From positions 1-64,000 of the forward strand of contig CAWEVH010000029.1 in assembly GCA_963812415.1 (NCBI GenBank): a stretch of DNA of 64,000 nt. Reading direction: 5' to 3'. The stretch is from JACVRW01 sp963812415 (lineage in GTDB: Bacteria; Actinomycetota; Thermoleophilia; Solirubrobacterales; Thermoleophilaceae). The notes below the pieces were generated by a model that was not told the DNA's origin, did no database searches, and worked only from the letters and a program-made list of their open reading frames with translations. The translations under genes and the position numbers were made by a program. How positions within the stretch are numbered: the stretch's first letter is position 1; each line of letters opens with the position of its first letter. This document shows positions 8,351-17,794 of this stretch, one piece after another.

Positions 8351-8511
8351 CGGCCGTCGGTGCGGGCTGCAAACTCGAACCAGGCGCTCCCCTCCGGTGA
8401 GGCGATTGGGGCCGCCGGGTCCTTGGTTTTGTCCCGCGGCGGTGGCTGCTCAGCGCCGGCAACGGCGATCTCGTTCACTCGCCACCCGCCCGATGGCTGA
8501 ACGGGTCATAG

Positions 8512-8670
8512 GGGCGGATCGACTCCGCGCCCATCGCCGAGCCGGGCCCACGGCGCATCGTCTTCAACTGTGGCTCGAACCCCTTTATCGACGCTGCCGC
8601 CGACCTCGCGCTCGGCGCGGGGTTCCGACCGGAGCAGATCCGCACCGAGCGCTTCGGGTCTACCGGCTGA
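8512..8670 (+). pseudogene. Ferredoxin/flavodoxin reductase-like C-terminal fragment
   Basis: The frame GRIDSAPIAEPGPRRIVFNC, then GSNPFIDAAADLALGAGFRP and IRTERFGSTG before TGA (8668-8670), matches the NAD-binding C-terminus of FNR-like oxidoreductases. In those the CGxNPFxxAxA motif and a terminal ERFGxTG are typical. A TAG at 8509-8511 precedes it and no FAD domain is seen upstream, so only the last 52 residues survive. Confidence 0.65.
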
Positions 8671-8680
8671 GCGAGAGCAT

Positions 8681-9301
8681 CTAAATCCCCGTTGGGCCGG
8701 AGAAGCGGACGACGAAGTCGCCCCCGATGCACTCCTGGTTCTGCGGCACCACCGGGATGAGTCGGCAGCTGAACCTGATGCCCGTCGCGGTGAATCTCCG
8801 CACGCTGCGGTGAGCCCTGAACCGCGCCACCCATCTGCGGCCGACCGCCTTCGCCACGCTGCACCTGAGAGACCCCGGCCTCGCCGAGGCAAACTGGGCG
8901 ATCGTGATGAAGGAGACCCCCCGGGGGATGCTGCCGCAGGACATTGCGGTGGAGGAATGGGCGAATGTCAGGCTCAGGCGGGCGTTCCGGGGCATTCCCT
9001 GCACGGCATCGAGCGTGGCGGTGAAGACGGATCCGCCCTCGCTGAACCGGCGTCGGGTGAGTATGTACGCGCCGTGGACGAAGCCAGGTGTCGCGTTCAC
9101 AGACAGCAGGCGTAGGTTGGTGCCCGGCAGGCGCACCGTGATCTGCTTGCTGCTCGCGCCACCGGCCATGCTGAAGGTGGCCTCGCACAGGGTGGGTGTG
9201 CCGAGGCAACGTTCGCTCACCTGCGCGGCAGCCGGAGCGGGCAGGGCGCCGCCGAGCGCGGCCGCGATCACCACGATGAGAGCTCGCCTGGAGCCTGGCA
9301 T
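8681..9301 (-). CDS. Secreted cysteine-containing protein, function unknown
   Basis: The 206-residue product starts at ATG 9301 with a near-perfect AAGGAGG 6 nt upstream. A signal peptide (LIVVIAAALGGALPAPAAAQ) precedes a mature part with six cysteines, for example ERCLGTPTLCEATF and NQECIGGDFVVRF, probably disulfide-bonded. It has no motif I recognise. It is one of several unrelated small exported proteins in this part of the window. Confidence 0.7.
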   Translation of the reverse strand: MPGSRRALIVVIAAALGGALPAPAAAQVSERCLGTPTLCEATFSMAGGASSKQITVRLPGTNLRLLSVNATPGFVHGAYILTRRRFSEGGSVFTATLDAVQGMPRNARLSLTFAHSSTAMSCGSIPRGVSFITIAQFASARPGSLRCSVAKAVGRRWVARFRAHRSVRRFTATGIRFSCRLIPVVPQNQECIGGDFVVRFSGPTGI

Positions 9302-9629
9302 CTACTGCCTCCTTAGGAAGGAATGCGAATACGGAAGCGGCACTAGTACCAGCGGGCGCCGCCCGCCACAAGCGCCGCATAAATCCCCGCAGGCGGCGCC
9401 GCGCTTCGCTGCGACGCGGGCGTGCGCCTACCCGTCGCGTGGCACTCAACACATGCCGGCCCGGCGACGAGCGAGAGCGCAGGGCGACGCGGTTCATGGT
9501 CACCACACCGGAGCGGCTAGGACCCGACCCACGGCGCACTCGCCACTGGACGACAACGGTAAGCGCGGCGTCGGCGAATGCTGCGAACTGTCGAACATGA
9601 AGCGCGGCCGATCAGTCGCACGCCCGAAA
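9302..9629. other. Intergenic stretch, nothing recognised
   Basis: These 328 bp hold the promoter region of the 8681-9301 gene at their left end. Open frames here lack a family signature and a ribosome binding site. Confidence 0.5.
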
Positions 9630-9651
9630 GGGAGAGGGAAATGCCTCTCCC
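9630..9651 (-). terminator. Terminator hairpin after the 9685-10170 gene
   Basis: GGGAGAGG (9630-9637) and CCTCTCCC (9644-9651) form an 8-bp stem with a 6-nt loop. Read on the minus strand it is followed by TTTCGG. It lies 34 nt past the stop of the minus-strand gene. Confidence 0.6.
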
Positions 9652-9684
9652 CCGCGGGGTTGAGTGGCACGGGCCTACGGTCGC

Positions 9685-10170
9685 TTAGCAGGGGGCATTG
9701 CGGTAGATGAAGGCGGTCCCGCTTGGCGTCTGTGCCTGGAGTACGCCATCGCCTCGCCCGCAACGCAAATTCGCGCTGGTCGTCGGTAGGCTGCCGTCCA
9801 GGGCGATATTACCTTGGGAGGCTGGGAAGCCAGAGGTGACTTCGAGGACCGCCCAAAGTGTTCGCGGAATGAGGTTCGACCCGGACACAACGCCCCAACA
9901 CGTTCCCGTGTGCGGGCAGGGGTAGGTCGGGACGGTCAGGAATTGCAGCGAGTAAGACTCGCCGCCCAGCGCCCCATGGCTGGTGCAGTCGCCCGCGTTC
10001 TTGAACGGATTCCCGGTCTCGGCCTCGAACCGGTTCTTATGAGCGCCCTGCTGGCAGGCGCGCGCGTTGTCGCTGTTACCGCCCTTGGCGGCCGCTGCAG
10101 GACCGGCCGCCACCACGCTCACCGCCGCTGCCAACACCCCGATGACCACCAAGCACCTCAGACGATGCAT
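9685..10170 (-). CDS. Small secreted protein, function unknown
   Basis: The 161-residue product starts at ATG 10170 with GGGAGG upstream. A signal peptide (LRCLVVIGVLAAAVSVVAAG, cut near AAAAKG) precedes a domain with NPFKNAGDCTSHG, YPCPHTGTCW and a C-terminal APC; cysteines are evenly spread. Similar short exported proteins occur in soil actinobacteria without assigned function. A terminator follows. Confidence 0.7.
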   Translation of the reverse strand: MHRLRCLVVIGVLAAAVSVVAAGPAAAAKGGNSDNARACQQGAHKNRFEAETGNPFKNAGDCTSHGALGGESYSLQFLTVPTYPCPHTGTCWGVVSGSNLIPRTLWAVLEVTSGFPASQGNIALDGSLPTTSANLRCGRGDGVLQAQTPSGTAFIYRNAPC

Positions 10171-10632
10171 CGCCCAAACCTCCCTGGCGCGATCCGCGCC
10201 GCTCGCCGAAATGCGCACGCTAATCGCCCACGGTCCAGCGAACAACGCTGACAGCCAGACCGGGGGTGTCGCACGCCGGCCGTGGTCGCCGAACGCACCG
10301 AGCCGCCAGTAGGACCGCCGAAGGCCACGATCGACGAGCGCGATGAGCGCCTTTACGGGCGCCGGGGGCGTGACGGCCGCTAAGGACCGGGAAGCGCGAC
10401 CCGCGTGTTGCCTCACTGTCGCGTTCCGCGGAAGCGCTCGTCTGACTGGCAGCTCGCACGATGCGCACCTCCCAGCGGCGCTTGACCCGGCCCTCGCCGT
10501 CGCGGTCGCCACCGATGAGTTTCCGAGGTCGGGGGGGTCTAGGGGCGGTAAGGCACTGGCCCCGCGGACAGAATGGCGCTGCGGGAAAGGTCCACCAGTC
10601 TGACGCCTACATCGACAATCGAAGGAGCCGCC
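10171..10632. other. Intergenic stretch, promoters only
   Basis: These 460 bp lie between two divergent genes. I see the ribosome binding sites of both (GGGAGG on minus, GAAGGAG at 10621-10627 on plus) but no convincing coding frame, repeat or RNA gene. Confidence 0.5.
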
Positions 10633-11280
10633 ATGTCGCGCGCCAGAGTCCACAACTTCTCGATCTCGCTCGACGGCTTCGCCACCGGTGAAGGCCAGGC
10701 CGCCGACGCCCCGTTCGGTCACGCCGGTCATCGGCTCCACGAGTGGATGCTGGCGACCCGATTCTGGGAGCTGCTCGGTCTCCTCGCGACGGACGCCGCC
10801 GGCACTGTCGGCGTCGACAACGCCTTCGCCGAGCGTAACGAGCACGGCATCGGCGCGGAGATCATGGGCGCCGGCAAGTTCGGCCCCCCGGGTTGGCAGG
10901 ACGCCCCGGAGTGGCGCGGATGGTGGGGAGACAATCCGCCGTTCCACACCCCGACGTACGTCCTGACCCATCACCCGCGGCCGCCGCTGGAGATGGAGGG
11001 CGGTACGACGTTCCACTTCCTCGACGCCGCGCCGGCAGACGCACTCGACGCCGCTCGGGAGGCCGCCGCCGGCCAGGACGTCCGTATCGGGGGTGGCCCG
11101 ACGATGCTCCGCGAGTTTCTCGCCGCCGGGCTCGTCGACCACCTGCACGTCGTGCAGGTCCCGATCCTCCTCGGTCGCGGTGTGCGGTTATGGGACGGGT
11201 TGGAGGCGTTGGAGCAGCAGTACGAGGTGGAGGCGGTGTCGACGCCCAGCGGGGTCACCCATCTCACCTTCACTCGGTGA
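10633..11280 (+). CDS. Dihydrofolate reductase family protein (RibD C-terminal type), paralogue 1
   Basis: The 215-residue cytosolic protein starts at ATG 10633 behind GAAGGAG. It shows the RibD_C/DHFR-like fold: FSISLDGFATG at the start, IMGAGKFGPPGW, TYVLTHHPRPPLEMEGGTTF, DVRIGGGPTMLREFLAAGLV and VPILLGRGVRLWDGL. The family binds NADPH and reduces pteridine or other substrates; this branch has no proven substrate. It is not the folate-pathway enzyme, since no thyA or folate gene is near. A close paralogue lies at 24484 with an ArsR regulator. Confidence 0.85.
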   Translation: MSRARVHNFSISLDGFATGEGQAADAPFGHAGHRLHEWMLATRFWELLGLLATDAAGTVGVDNAFAERNEHGIGAEIMGAGKFGPPGWQDAPEWRGWWGDNPPFHTPTYVLTHHPRPPLEMEGGTTFHFLDAAPADALDAAREAAAGQDVRIGGGPTMLREFLAAGLVDHLHVVQVPILLGRGVRLWDGLEALEQQYEVEAVSTPSGVTHLTFTR

Positions 11281-11343
11281 GGGTCCGGTCAGGGGCGTTG
11301 AGTCGGCGGGTTCCGGTCGCTGTCATCTCGCTATTACTGGGGC

Positions 11344-11877
11344 ATGGCGGGCAAGGCATCGGAGCGGTTCGTCTGGGCGGTCGACACTCTGGAGGTCCGC
11401 CCGGCCGACCGCCTGCTCGAGGTCGGCTGCGGCCACGGCGTCGCGGTCTCCCTGGTCTGCGAGACGCTGACGACGGGAACGATCACCGCGATCGACCGCT
11501 CGCCCAAGATGATCGAGATGGCCACGCGGAGGAACCGCGGGCACGTCGAAGCGGGCAGGGCTGTGCTCGAGGCCATCGCGCTGGAGGACGCGGACCTCGG
11601 CGATCGGCGCTTCGACAAGGTCTTCGCCTTCAACGTCGCTCCCTTCTGGCAGCAGCCGGAGGCGGCGCTCGGTGCCGTCCGCGAGCACCTCGCCCAGGAT
11701 GGCGCGGTCTACCTCTTCTGGGACGCGCGCCACTTCGCGCCGGAGCGAGCCCGGGACCTCGGGAATGAGCTGGCCGACCGGCTACGCGAGGGCGGATTCT
11801 CCGTCGACGGGGTGCTGGTCGAGGACCTGCGCCCGGTCCCCGCGGTCTGCGCGATTGGGCGGCCGCAGGGCGGATGA
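11344..11877 (+). CDS. Class I SAM-dependent methyltransferase
   Basis: The 177-residue protein has motif I LLEVGCGHGVAVSLV, a motif II acidic residue in ITAIDRSPKMIEMA, and post-I FDKVFAFNVAPFW. It matches the small Methyltransf_11/25 type. The acceptor substrate is unknown. It follows the RibD/DHFR-family gene by 63 nt in the same direction and may share its transcript. Confidence 0.8.
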   Translation: MAGKASERFVWAVDTLEVRPADRLLEVGCGHGVAVSLVCETLTTGTITAIDRSPKMIEMATRRNRGHVEAGRAVLEAIALEDADLGDRRFDKVFAFNVAPFWQQPEAALGAVREHLAQDGAVYLFWDARHFAPERARDLGNELADRLREGGFSVDGVLVEDLRPVPAVCAIGRPQGG

Positions 11878-12095
11878 ACATGGACCGCTGCCGGATCGTC
11901 GACGCGCAGCGTCGCGAGTGCGCTGGCCGCGGGCAGGGTCGCGGGGATTATGCCGGGCGGGACCATGGAGTCCGGGATCGCCACGACGCCGAGGTCCTCG
12001 GGGTCGCTTCGGTCACGGCCGGCGACTGGTTGGGGACCACGGTCCTGGCGAGATCCGCCTATTCTTGACGCGAGGCCTGTACGATCGCGCCCGGG

Positions 12096-13685
12096 ATGGC
12101 GAAGCGAGCTCTCGTAGCGATCGGGATGCTTCTACTCGGCGCCGCCGTCGTAGGCATCGTAGGCGTCGTGTCCGGCTTCGGCGCCACCGGCAGCGCGCGC
12201 GGCTCCAACTGCCACGCCGACGCGCCGCGGGTCATCCGTGACAGCTTTCCCGAGCCACCGGTCCGGCGTTCGAAGAACGGCAAGCTCGTCACGCGGCTGC
12301 ACGCGACCAACAGTTCGGTCCGGATCGCGGGACGGAAGTACGTGACGCAGAACTACGAGGGCTCCGTGCCGGGGCCGACCCTCGTCTTGTGCCCGGGCGA
12401 TCGCCTGCGGGTCCGGCTCGAGAACGGTCTCATCGACCCGACGCTGCCGCAGCAGCCGACGTTCGACCAGCACGGCGATCCGTTCCAAGATGCGATCCGT
12501 CCGATCACATCGCCTGCCGCCCAGCCGACGAACCTCCACACCCATGGCTTTCACGTCTCGCCGCGGGCGAACCACGACAACGTGTTCGTAAACATCAACC
12601 CCGGCAAGAGTTTCACGTATGAGTACGACATCCCGAAGAACCATCCGCCGGGCCTCTACTGGTACCACCCGCACCGCCACGGCTACGTGGAGGGCCAGAT
12701 CTTCCGCGGGATGTTCGGCGCGATCGTCATTCAGGGCGGCCTCGACGAGATCCCCGCGCTGCGCGACGTGCCGGTGCGCAACATGGTCATCCACTACACG
12801 CAGCTCGACCCGAAGAGCGGCCGCGTCGTCAAGGTCGAGGACTCAAACGACGACGACTCGAGGCTCTACGTCAACGGCGCCTACCGGCCGAAGGTGCCGA
12901 TCAGGCCCGGCGAGGTGCAGCGCTGGCGGATCCTAAACGCGGTCGACAACCCGATGGTTAAGCTGCGGCTAGAGGGGGCGGCGTTAAACCTACTCGCCAA
13001 CGACGGCAACACCATCGATCGGGCAACGAAGGTCAAAGACCTCCTGATCGGCGCCGGCGAACGGCGTGAGGTGCTCGTGCGGGGCGGTCCGGCCGGGCGC
13101 TACGAGCTGCGCTCGCTTCCGTTCCGCCAGTACCAGGGCAGCCCAGCAGGCGGGAACGGCCACGACCTGCCGGTCGCAACGGTCGTCTCGAGCGGGCGCC
13201 GGGTCTCCCGCAAGCAGCCCGTCGGCCTGAAACTCAGCGGCGAGCAGGACCTCCGCGGCAAGCCAATTTCGAGCCGCCACAAGATCGTCTTCTCGGAGGC
13301 GCCACAGCCGAACGGCCAGACCGCGTTCCTGCTGAACGGCATGGTGTTCGACCAGCGCCGGACCGATCAGCGCATGCGGCTCGGGAAGGTGGCCGAGTGG
13401 ACGATCGTCAACCGCTCCGAGGAGTGGCACAGCTTCCACATTCACGTCAACGACTTCCAGGTGACGAAGGTCAGCGGCGAGGCGCCGCCGCGCGTCTCGG
13501 ACGGGAAGGTCCGCGACGTCGGCGGCGGGGACGTCGACCCCGAGGACACCGCAAAGCTCCCGCCGTTCAAGACGGTCAAGTTCCTCACGCGGCCAACGGA
13601 CTTCACCGGCAAGTTCGTCTTCCACTGCCATGTCGCCTTCCACGAGGACCACGGCATGATGGGGACGGTCGAGGTCGTCCGCTAG
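12096..13685 (+). CDS. Secreted three-domain multicopper oxidase
   Basis: The 529-residue enzyme has an N-terminal membrane or signal segment (ALVAIGMLLLGAAVVGIVGV). All four copper-binding motifs are present in order: NLHTHGFH, GLYWYHPHRHG, EWHSFHIHVNDF and FHCHVAFHEDHGMM, the last with the type 1 Cys and axial Met. This fits laccase/bilirubin-oxidase/CotA-like enzymes that oxidise phenols or metal ions with reduction of O2 to water outside the membrane. No copper chaperone or exporter is adjacent. ATG 12096 follows a TACGAT -10-like box at 12080-12085, so the leader is short. Confidence 0.9.
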   Translation: MAKRALVAIGMLLLGAAVVGIVGVVSGFGATGSARGSNCHADAPRVIRDSFPEPPVRRSKNGKLVTRLHATNSSVRIAGRKYVTQNYEGSVPGPTLVLCPGDRLRVRLENGLIDPTLPQQPTFDQHGDPFQDAIRPITSPAAQPTNLHTHGFHVSPRANHDNVFVNINPGKSFTYEYDIPKNHPPGLYWYHPHRHGYVEGQIFRGMFGAIVIQGGLDEIPALRDVPVRNMVIHYTQLDPKSGRVVKVEDSNDDDSRLYVNGAYRPKVPIRPGEVQRWRILNAVDNPMVKLRLEGAALNLLANDGNTIDRATKVKDLLIGAGERREVLVRGGPAGRYELRSLPFRQYQGSPAGGNGHDLPVATVVSSGRRVSRKQPVGLKLSGEQDLRGKPISSRHKIVFSEAPQPNGQTAFLLNGMVFDQRRTDQRMRLGKVAEWTIVNRSEEWHSFHIHVNDFQVTKVSGEAPPRVSDGKVRDVGGGDVDPEDTAKLPPFKTVKFLTRPTDFTGKFVFHCHVAFHEDHGMMGTVEVVR

Positions 13686-13726
13686 ACCCGGCGACTGCAA
13701 CTCTCTTCGCCTGGAGCCCGGGGGGC

Positions 13727-14029
13727 GAAACGGTCCGGTTTCTTGCGCTGCTCGGTTTCGACTGCAGCGAGCCTCGGGTGTCTAGCGGCGACTGGATCGA
13801 TCAGATCCTCGGTCTCGACAACGTGACGGTCGAGACCGTGATGGCGCGCGCCCCCGACGGCAGCGACATGTTCGAGGTGGTGTGCTTCCAGTCACCTTCC
13901 GCCGGCGCGGGGGAGCCGGCCCCGGCCGCGAACCGCTCTGGTGCGGCCGAGGTGACGCTGGCCGGCGCTACCACCAGCGTGGGATCATCCAATGCGGGGG
14001 ATGTAGGGCCCGGCGGGCGGCTGGGATAG
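13727..14029 (+). pseudogene. VOC/glyoxalase-like fragment
   Basis: The frame VRFLALLGFDC, then RVSSGDWIDQILGLDNVTVE and DMFEVVCFQSP resembles the first beta-alpha-beta module of the VOC family (SIxFYxxLLGF start, FExxxY end). The expected N-terminal strand and the second module are missing or out of frame. No start codon or ribosome binding site fits, so it reads as a remnant behind the oxidase gene. Confidence 0.5.
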
Positions 14030-14062
14030 TGGGCCAGCGAAAGCAGGAGCCGGTCGGAAGGC

Positions 14063-15130
14063 GTGACAGCCATGAGTTCGATGGCGAAAGTGTTCGAGCT
14101 TGATCGCGAGGCGCTCAAGGTGCCTCGGGCCGTCGAGGCCGCGCTTGTCCTTCTAGCGGTGGTGATCGTGCTCGAGGCACTCGACCAACCGCACTACGTG
14201 GTGACGGTCGTGTTCGCTGTGCTGTACGTGGGGCTGAGCGACCCGGGCGGCGAGTTCGGCTATCGCGCGGCCACCATGGGCGTCGTCGCGCTGATCGGTG
14301 CGCTGCTGACCTTGCTCGGCTTCGCGATCGGTGCAGGTGCGTGGGGGCTCGTCGTCGTGGCCGCGTTCGTGGTCACGTTGGCCAGCGGACTGGCGATCAA
14401 GTTCGGGGTGCAAAGGTTCGTCGCGGGGCTGCTGCTCAACGTCTGGTTTCTGTGCGCGATTTCGCTGCCGGTCGGATACGAGCTCGACGGTGTCGCAACG
14501 GACGCGTGGTCGCAGGCGCTGGCATGGGTCGCGGGGTCGGCGTTTTGGATCGCGTTCGCCGGCGTTTTTTGGTTGGCGCGCGGCCGGAGATCGCGCCCCT
14601 CGCCGGTCCCCGAGATCCCGGGGGACGTTTCATCGAGGAAGCTGACCCGGCCGATGATCCTGTTCGCGCTGATCCGCGCGATCGCGGTGGCGATCGCCGT
14701 CGCGATTCCGTTCGGACTGGACCTGCCGGAAGCCGATTGGATGCCGATCGCCACGCTCGCGGCGATGAAGCCCGATCTTGGACAATCGACGCTGGTGGCC
14801 GAGCAGCGTCTCGCGGGCGCCATCCTGGGCGCCCTGGTCGCTGCCGTTCTACTGCTGGCCGTGGACGACAAGCAAGTGCTCGAAGTCGCGGTCGTGCTCA
14901 TCCTCACGGCGGCAGCCGCCATTCACGGCGTGAACTACGCCCTCTACACCGCCGCGATGGCCGCCGGCGTCCTGATCGCGATCGATCTCCCCCATCCGAC
15001 CGACCTCGCTGACGAGGCGCTCCGCGTGCTGTACACGTTCCTGGGCGTCGGGCTCGCCGTGGTCGTCATGCTGCTCGCGACCCGACTCGGGAAGCGCACA
15101 GCAGCCAAACCGGAGCCGCACGCAGCCTGA
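14063..15130 (+). CDS. FUSC-family integral membrane protein (aromatic-acid exporter-like)
   Basis: The 355-residue protein has about ten hydrophobic spans in two halves, with a charged linker near residues 170-195. The second half (ADWMPIATLAAMKPDLGQST, QRLAGAILGALVAAVLLL) matches the FUSC/YccS-like motif of aromatic-acid and fusaric-acid exporters, where W-x-x-I/L-T precedes a catalytic-looking loop and R-x-x-G-T/A-x-x-G follows. GTG 14063 or ATG 14072 can start it; GGAAGG lies 5 nt before the GTG. The substrate is unknown. Confidence 0.75.
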   Translation: MTAMSSMAKVFELDREALKVPRAVEAALVLLAVVIVLEALDQPHYVVTVVFAVLYVGLSDPGGEFGYRAATMGVVALIGALLTLLGFAIGAGAWGLVVVAAFVVTLASGLAIKFGVQRFVAGLLLNVWFLCAISLPVGYELDGVATDAWSQALAWVAGSAFWIAFAGVFWLARGRRSRPSPVPEIPGDVSSRKLTRPMILFALIRAIAVAIAVAIPFGLDLPEADWMPIATLAAMKPDLGQSTLVAEQRLAGAILGALVAAVLLLAVDDKQVLEVAVVLILTAAAAIHGVNYALYTAAMAAGVLIAIDLPHPTDLADEALRVLYTFLGVGLAVVVMLLATRLGKRTAAKPEPHAA

Positions 15131-15536
15131 AGTCGCAGAAGTGCGAGTCCATGAGGCGCGCCCACCCGACCCGCGCTTCTGCTCTCGCCTAGTTGCGAGC
15201 GTCTCACAAATCGAGCGCCAGACGACCGGAAAGGACGACAGGGAGGTGCCCGCGTGGGCACGATCGGCTCCGACGCCGCGCTCGCTCCCATCGAGGAGCG
15301 GCACTCCGAGTCTGCACTGCTATTGGTCGTCCACCGCGCTAGCGACAGCGACCTTCGAGCGGACGCCTCTGTCCCCTCGGAAGGCGAAACGCTGCCTATC
15401 GGTGGGTTGAGCGCCCGGACGTCGTACGAGGCAAGCGCGGATGTCCGCGACCGGGCCTATCGCTTGGATGTGGCGAGAGTTATCGGGCGATCGCTCTTCG
15501 CAACTGGAACCCGTGCCGAGACGGATAATGCGCGCG
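15131..15536. other. Intergenic; one doubtful short frame
   Basis: A plus-strand frame from GTG 15254 to 15568 (about 104 residues, MGTIGSDAALAPIEERHSES) has GGGAGG upstream but no family resemblance and overlaps the next gene. I do not call it as a gene. Confidence 0.35.
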
Positions 15537-15926
15537 ATGTCGCACGAGAACGTCCGGGTCTTGCGTGAGATATACCGTCAGCGCACGCTTGCTGAAGCCG
15601 CGGACTTGATGCACCCCCGGGTCGAGATGAGTCAGCCCTCCGCGCTCCCCGACACCGACGAGTACCGCGGGCGCGAGGAGCTCGTACGAGGTACCCGCCT
15701 CGCGCTCGAGGCATATGAGGGCTTCCGTTTCACTGCTGAAGAGGCTGTCGATCTCGGCGAACGCGTCTTTCTGCGGGTACGCCTAACCGGCCGCGGTAAG
15801 ACGAGCGGCATCGACCTCGACCAGACCGCCTATCACCTTTGGACGTTCCGCGACGGAATGCCCTGGCGTTGCGAAGTGTTCTTCGACGAGGACGCTGCCC
15901 AACAAGCCGCCGGGCTCCGACCCTGA
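15537..15926 (+). CDS. SnoaL-like/NTF2-family protein
   Basis: The 129-residue protein begins MSHENVRVLREIYRQRTLAE and shows the cone fold pattern: DLMHPRVEMSQPSALPDTDE, YRGREELVRG, FTAEEAVDLGERVFLRVRLT and AYHLWTFRDGMPWRCEVFFD. Members include small hydrolases, isomerases and many orphan ligand-binding proteins; nothing here fixes the substrate. ATG 15537 is preferred over ATG 15528 because family members start MSxENV. The truncated homologue is at position 22. Confidence 0.75.
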   Translation: MSHENVRVLREIYRQRTLAEAADLMHPRVEMSQPSALPDTDEYRGREELVRGTRLALEAYEGFRFTAEEAVDLGERVFLRVRLTGRGKTSGIDLDQTAYHLWTFRDGMPWRCEVFFDEDAAQQAAGLRP

Positions 15927-16099
15927 GGCATCCCGTCGGCGAAAGGCGCCGGGCGCGATCCCACCTCAGCCTGCGAACGTTGCTGTCGTGCTGGGCCGTC
16001 TGGGCCAACGCCGGCGCGACGGGAGTGAGGCAGGAGCCGGCGTCCCTCACGTCACAAGGGCCGAGAAGCCGCACCTCGCAAGGCACGGGCGATAGCTGC

Positions 16100-16398
16100 C
16101 GGAAGGGCGGGCCACCGCCGGAGTTCGTGACCACGTGCGCGGGCGCCAGCTCGAGCGCCTCCAGCAGGGCCGCGAGGTCGTCGCCGTCCTCATCGAAGCT
16201 TCCCTGGGTGGCTGGCCGCTCGCTGCGCGAGTGGCCGCGGCGGTCGTAGATCAGCACGCGGAAGTTCTCCGCCAATCCCGGGACCACGGATCTCCAGGCC
16301 GTCGAGTCCACCCACGCCCCATGGACCAGCGCCAGCGGCTCGCCGCCGCCGTGGAGCTCGTAGTAGAGCTGTGTGCCGTTTGCCTCTGCCTCAGGCAT
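16100..16398 (-). pseudogene. Alpha/beta hydrolase, N-terminal part only
   Basis: ATG 16398 opens a clear alpha/beta hydrolase start: GTQLYYELHGGGEPLALVHG (oxyanion region), then VLIYDRRGHSRSERP and LAPAHVVTNSGGG, the nucleophile elbow with Ser in NSGGG. After that, homology breaks: traces of the following helix appear in another frame (CLARCGFSAL) and the acid and histidine region is absent. The open frame runs on antisense into the SnoaL gene, which is surely not functional. It is convergent with 15537-15926. Confidence 0.6.
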
Positions 16399-16442
16399 GA
16401 CTTCTCCTCGCTCGTCGGGTTGTAGTGCGGAGCGTCAGGTCG

Positions 16443-16735
16443 TCATCTGCCGCTTGGATCGGGGACTGCTGCACTGTCGTCGCAGACGCTGTTGCCGGTG
16501 ACGTTGTGGGCCTGGCCGGAGGCCGCCACGGGCAGGCCGCGGTCGTGGCCGCCTGTGAGTGCGCGCCACGCGATCCGTGGATGCATCAGGTGTTGGGGCG
16601 GGCTGACCATGCCGAGGACCTTCAGTGCCGCCTCGGCGACGACGGGATCGCGGTGCGCAACGCCGAACAGGCGGCGGATGTAGGCGTTGAGCAGGCGCCA
16701 CTTGGCCGTCCGCGGTCCTTCCACGCCGGGGTGGC
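16443..16735 (-). pseudogene. FAD-dependent monooxygenase-like C-terminal fragment
   Basis: The frame GHPGVEGPRTAKWRLLNAYI, RRLFGVAHRDPVVAEAALKV and GMVSPPQHLMHPRIAWRAL resembles the C-terminal helical end of FAD-binding oxidoreductases, in which RRxLNxYxxRxxxAAxxDPxVxxAFLRV...PPxxLxxPRxxxRVL is common. No FAD-binding domain precedes it; instead an HD-domain frame runs into it. Confidence 0.45.
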
Positions 16736-17203
16736 CCAGGTCGGCCCTAGCCGGTCGGCGAGCATCCCCACCACCTCACACGTGGCGGTGAGGTGTGGAC
16801 GCATCTCCCGGGCCATTTTCGGAAGCCGGCTGGCAAGCTGAACCGCGCGCACCGGTCCCGTGCTCTCGGGGTCGGGAAGTGCACGGATGAGCCCCATCAG
16901 GACTTCGCGTCCTGACCCACGCATCACCGGGTGGAAATGAGTCGTGAGCGAATCGCCGAAGACCTCCGGGGTGACGTAGGCGTCCGTGGTGCAGCCCGAA
17001 TGGGAGAGGAGGCAGGCGTAGTAGGTCTGCGAAGCGTTCTCGCGGTCCACGGCGAGGCGGTCGGCGAGTCGCATCGCAATCAAGGTGGTATGCAGGCCGT
17101 GCTCGAACGGGACCCCCATGCCAAGGTCCGTCGCCAAGCACAGGGCCGCGACGAGCTCCGCGCTTCGTACCTGCTCGCCGCCGTGCGACGCTGCGGCGGA
17201 CAC
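16622..17203 (-). pseudogene. HD-domain phosphohydrolase-like fragment (regulator-linked type)
   Basis: From ATG 17203 the frame reads VRSAELVAALCLATDLGMG, FEHGLHTTLIAMRLADRL, QTYYACLLSHSGCTTDAYVT and MREMRPHLTATCEVV. This is the actinobacterial family of HD/HD-GYP-like proteins that often carries a C-terminal LuxR HTH; in it FEHGxHxTLIAMRL and the T/A-D after SxGC are characteristic. At about 16735 the signature ends and an unrelated C-terminal fragment begins in another frame, so the HD-GYP half and any HTH are lost. Confidence 0.6.
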
Positions 17204-17584
17204 ACCGCGACACCACTCTCCGCCCGATCGTCACACGGCGACGTGCCAACGCCAGCCGAGCGAGCGAGGCCTGACCGGGTCGAAATCCATGCACGCGCAT
17301 GTTCGACCCGTGAAGGACCCGTTTCACGCGACGCCTGCTCACGCCAGGGATGCGGGCGTGCCCGCGACCAAGCCACACACGCCCGCTCAGGACGACAAAC
17401 AGCACACCAGGCCTGGACTGCTGCTTCCCAACAGATCCGAGAGCCGCGCCGTCGCCGATCCGTGTCTGCGGAGACCCCTCGTCCAAGGTAGTCACGTCCG
17501 CGGTGGACCGCTGCGTGGTCGCTTAGCGCCCGCAGCCCTGATCGTGGCCGGCCGCGTGCGCCCGGCCTCGATCCAGCGGTGCGG
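17204..17584. other. Intergenic stretch, nothing recognised
   Basis: These 380 bp have open frames on both strands but none with a family signature or ribosome binding site. Confidence 0.4.
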
Positions 17585-17704
17585 CTACCTGTCGCTCGGG
17601 CGCACCAGTTTTTGGACTCGTCCGGTCGTCCCCGAGGGCCCGGTGTTGTTGGTTGTCAGGGCGTACAGCTCGCGCGCGGCGTCTTCACCGAAGCCGAGCA
17701 GGCG
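17585..17704 (-). pseudogene. Soluble aldose/sorbosone dehydrogenase-like C-terminal tail
   Basis: The minus-strand frame RLLGFGEDAARELYALTTNN, then TGPSGTTGRVQKLVRPSDR and TAG (17585-17587) resembles the last blade of PQQ-type glucose/sorbosone dehydrogenases. There, FGEDAxGELYxLT...GxTGxVYRLV is standard. Only about 39 residues survive. Confidence 0.55.
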
Positions 17705-17794
17705 GGCGTTCAGCCGGCCGGTCGGGCTGGTGCACCGAAGTCCTTGCCCGGTTCGCCGCCGGTGGGGCGGGTGACCGAGCTGGTGAAGAGCGGA

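Noticed and set aside
15254..15568. 104-residue frame upstream of the SnoaL gene
   Set aside because: GGGAGG is present, but composition and overlap with a recognised gene make it doubtful.
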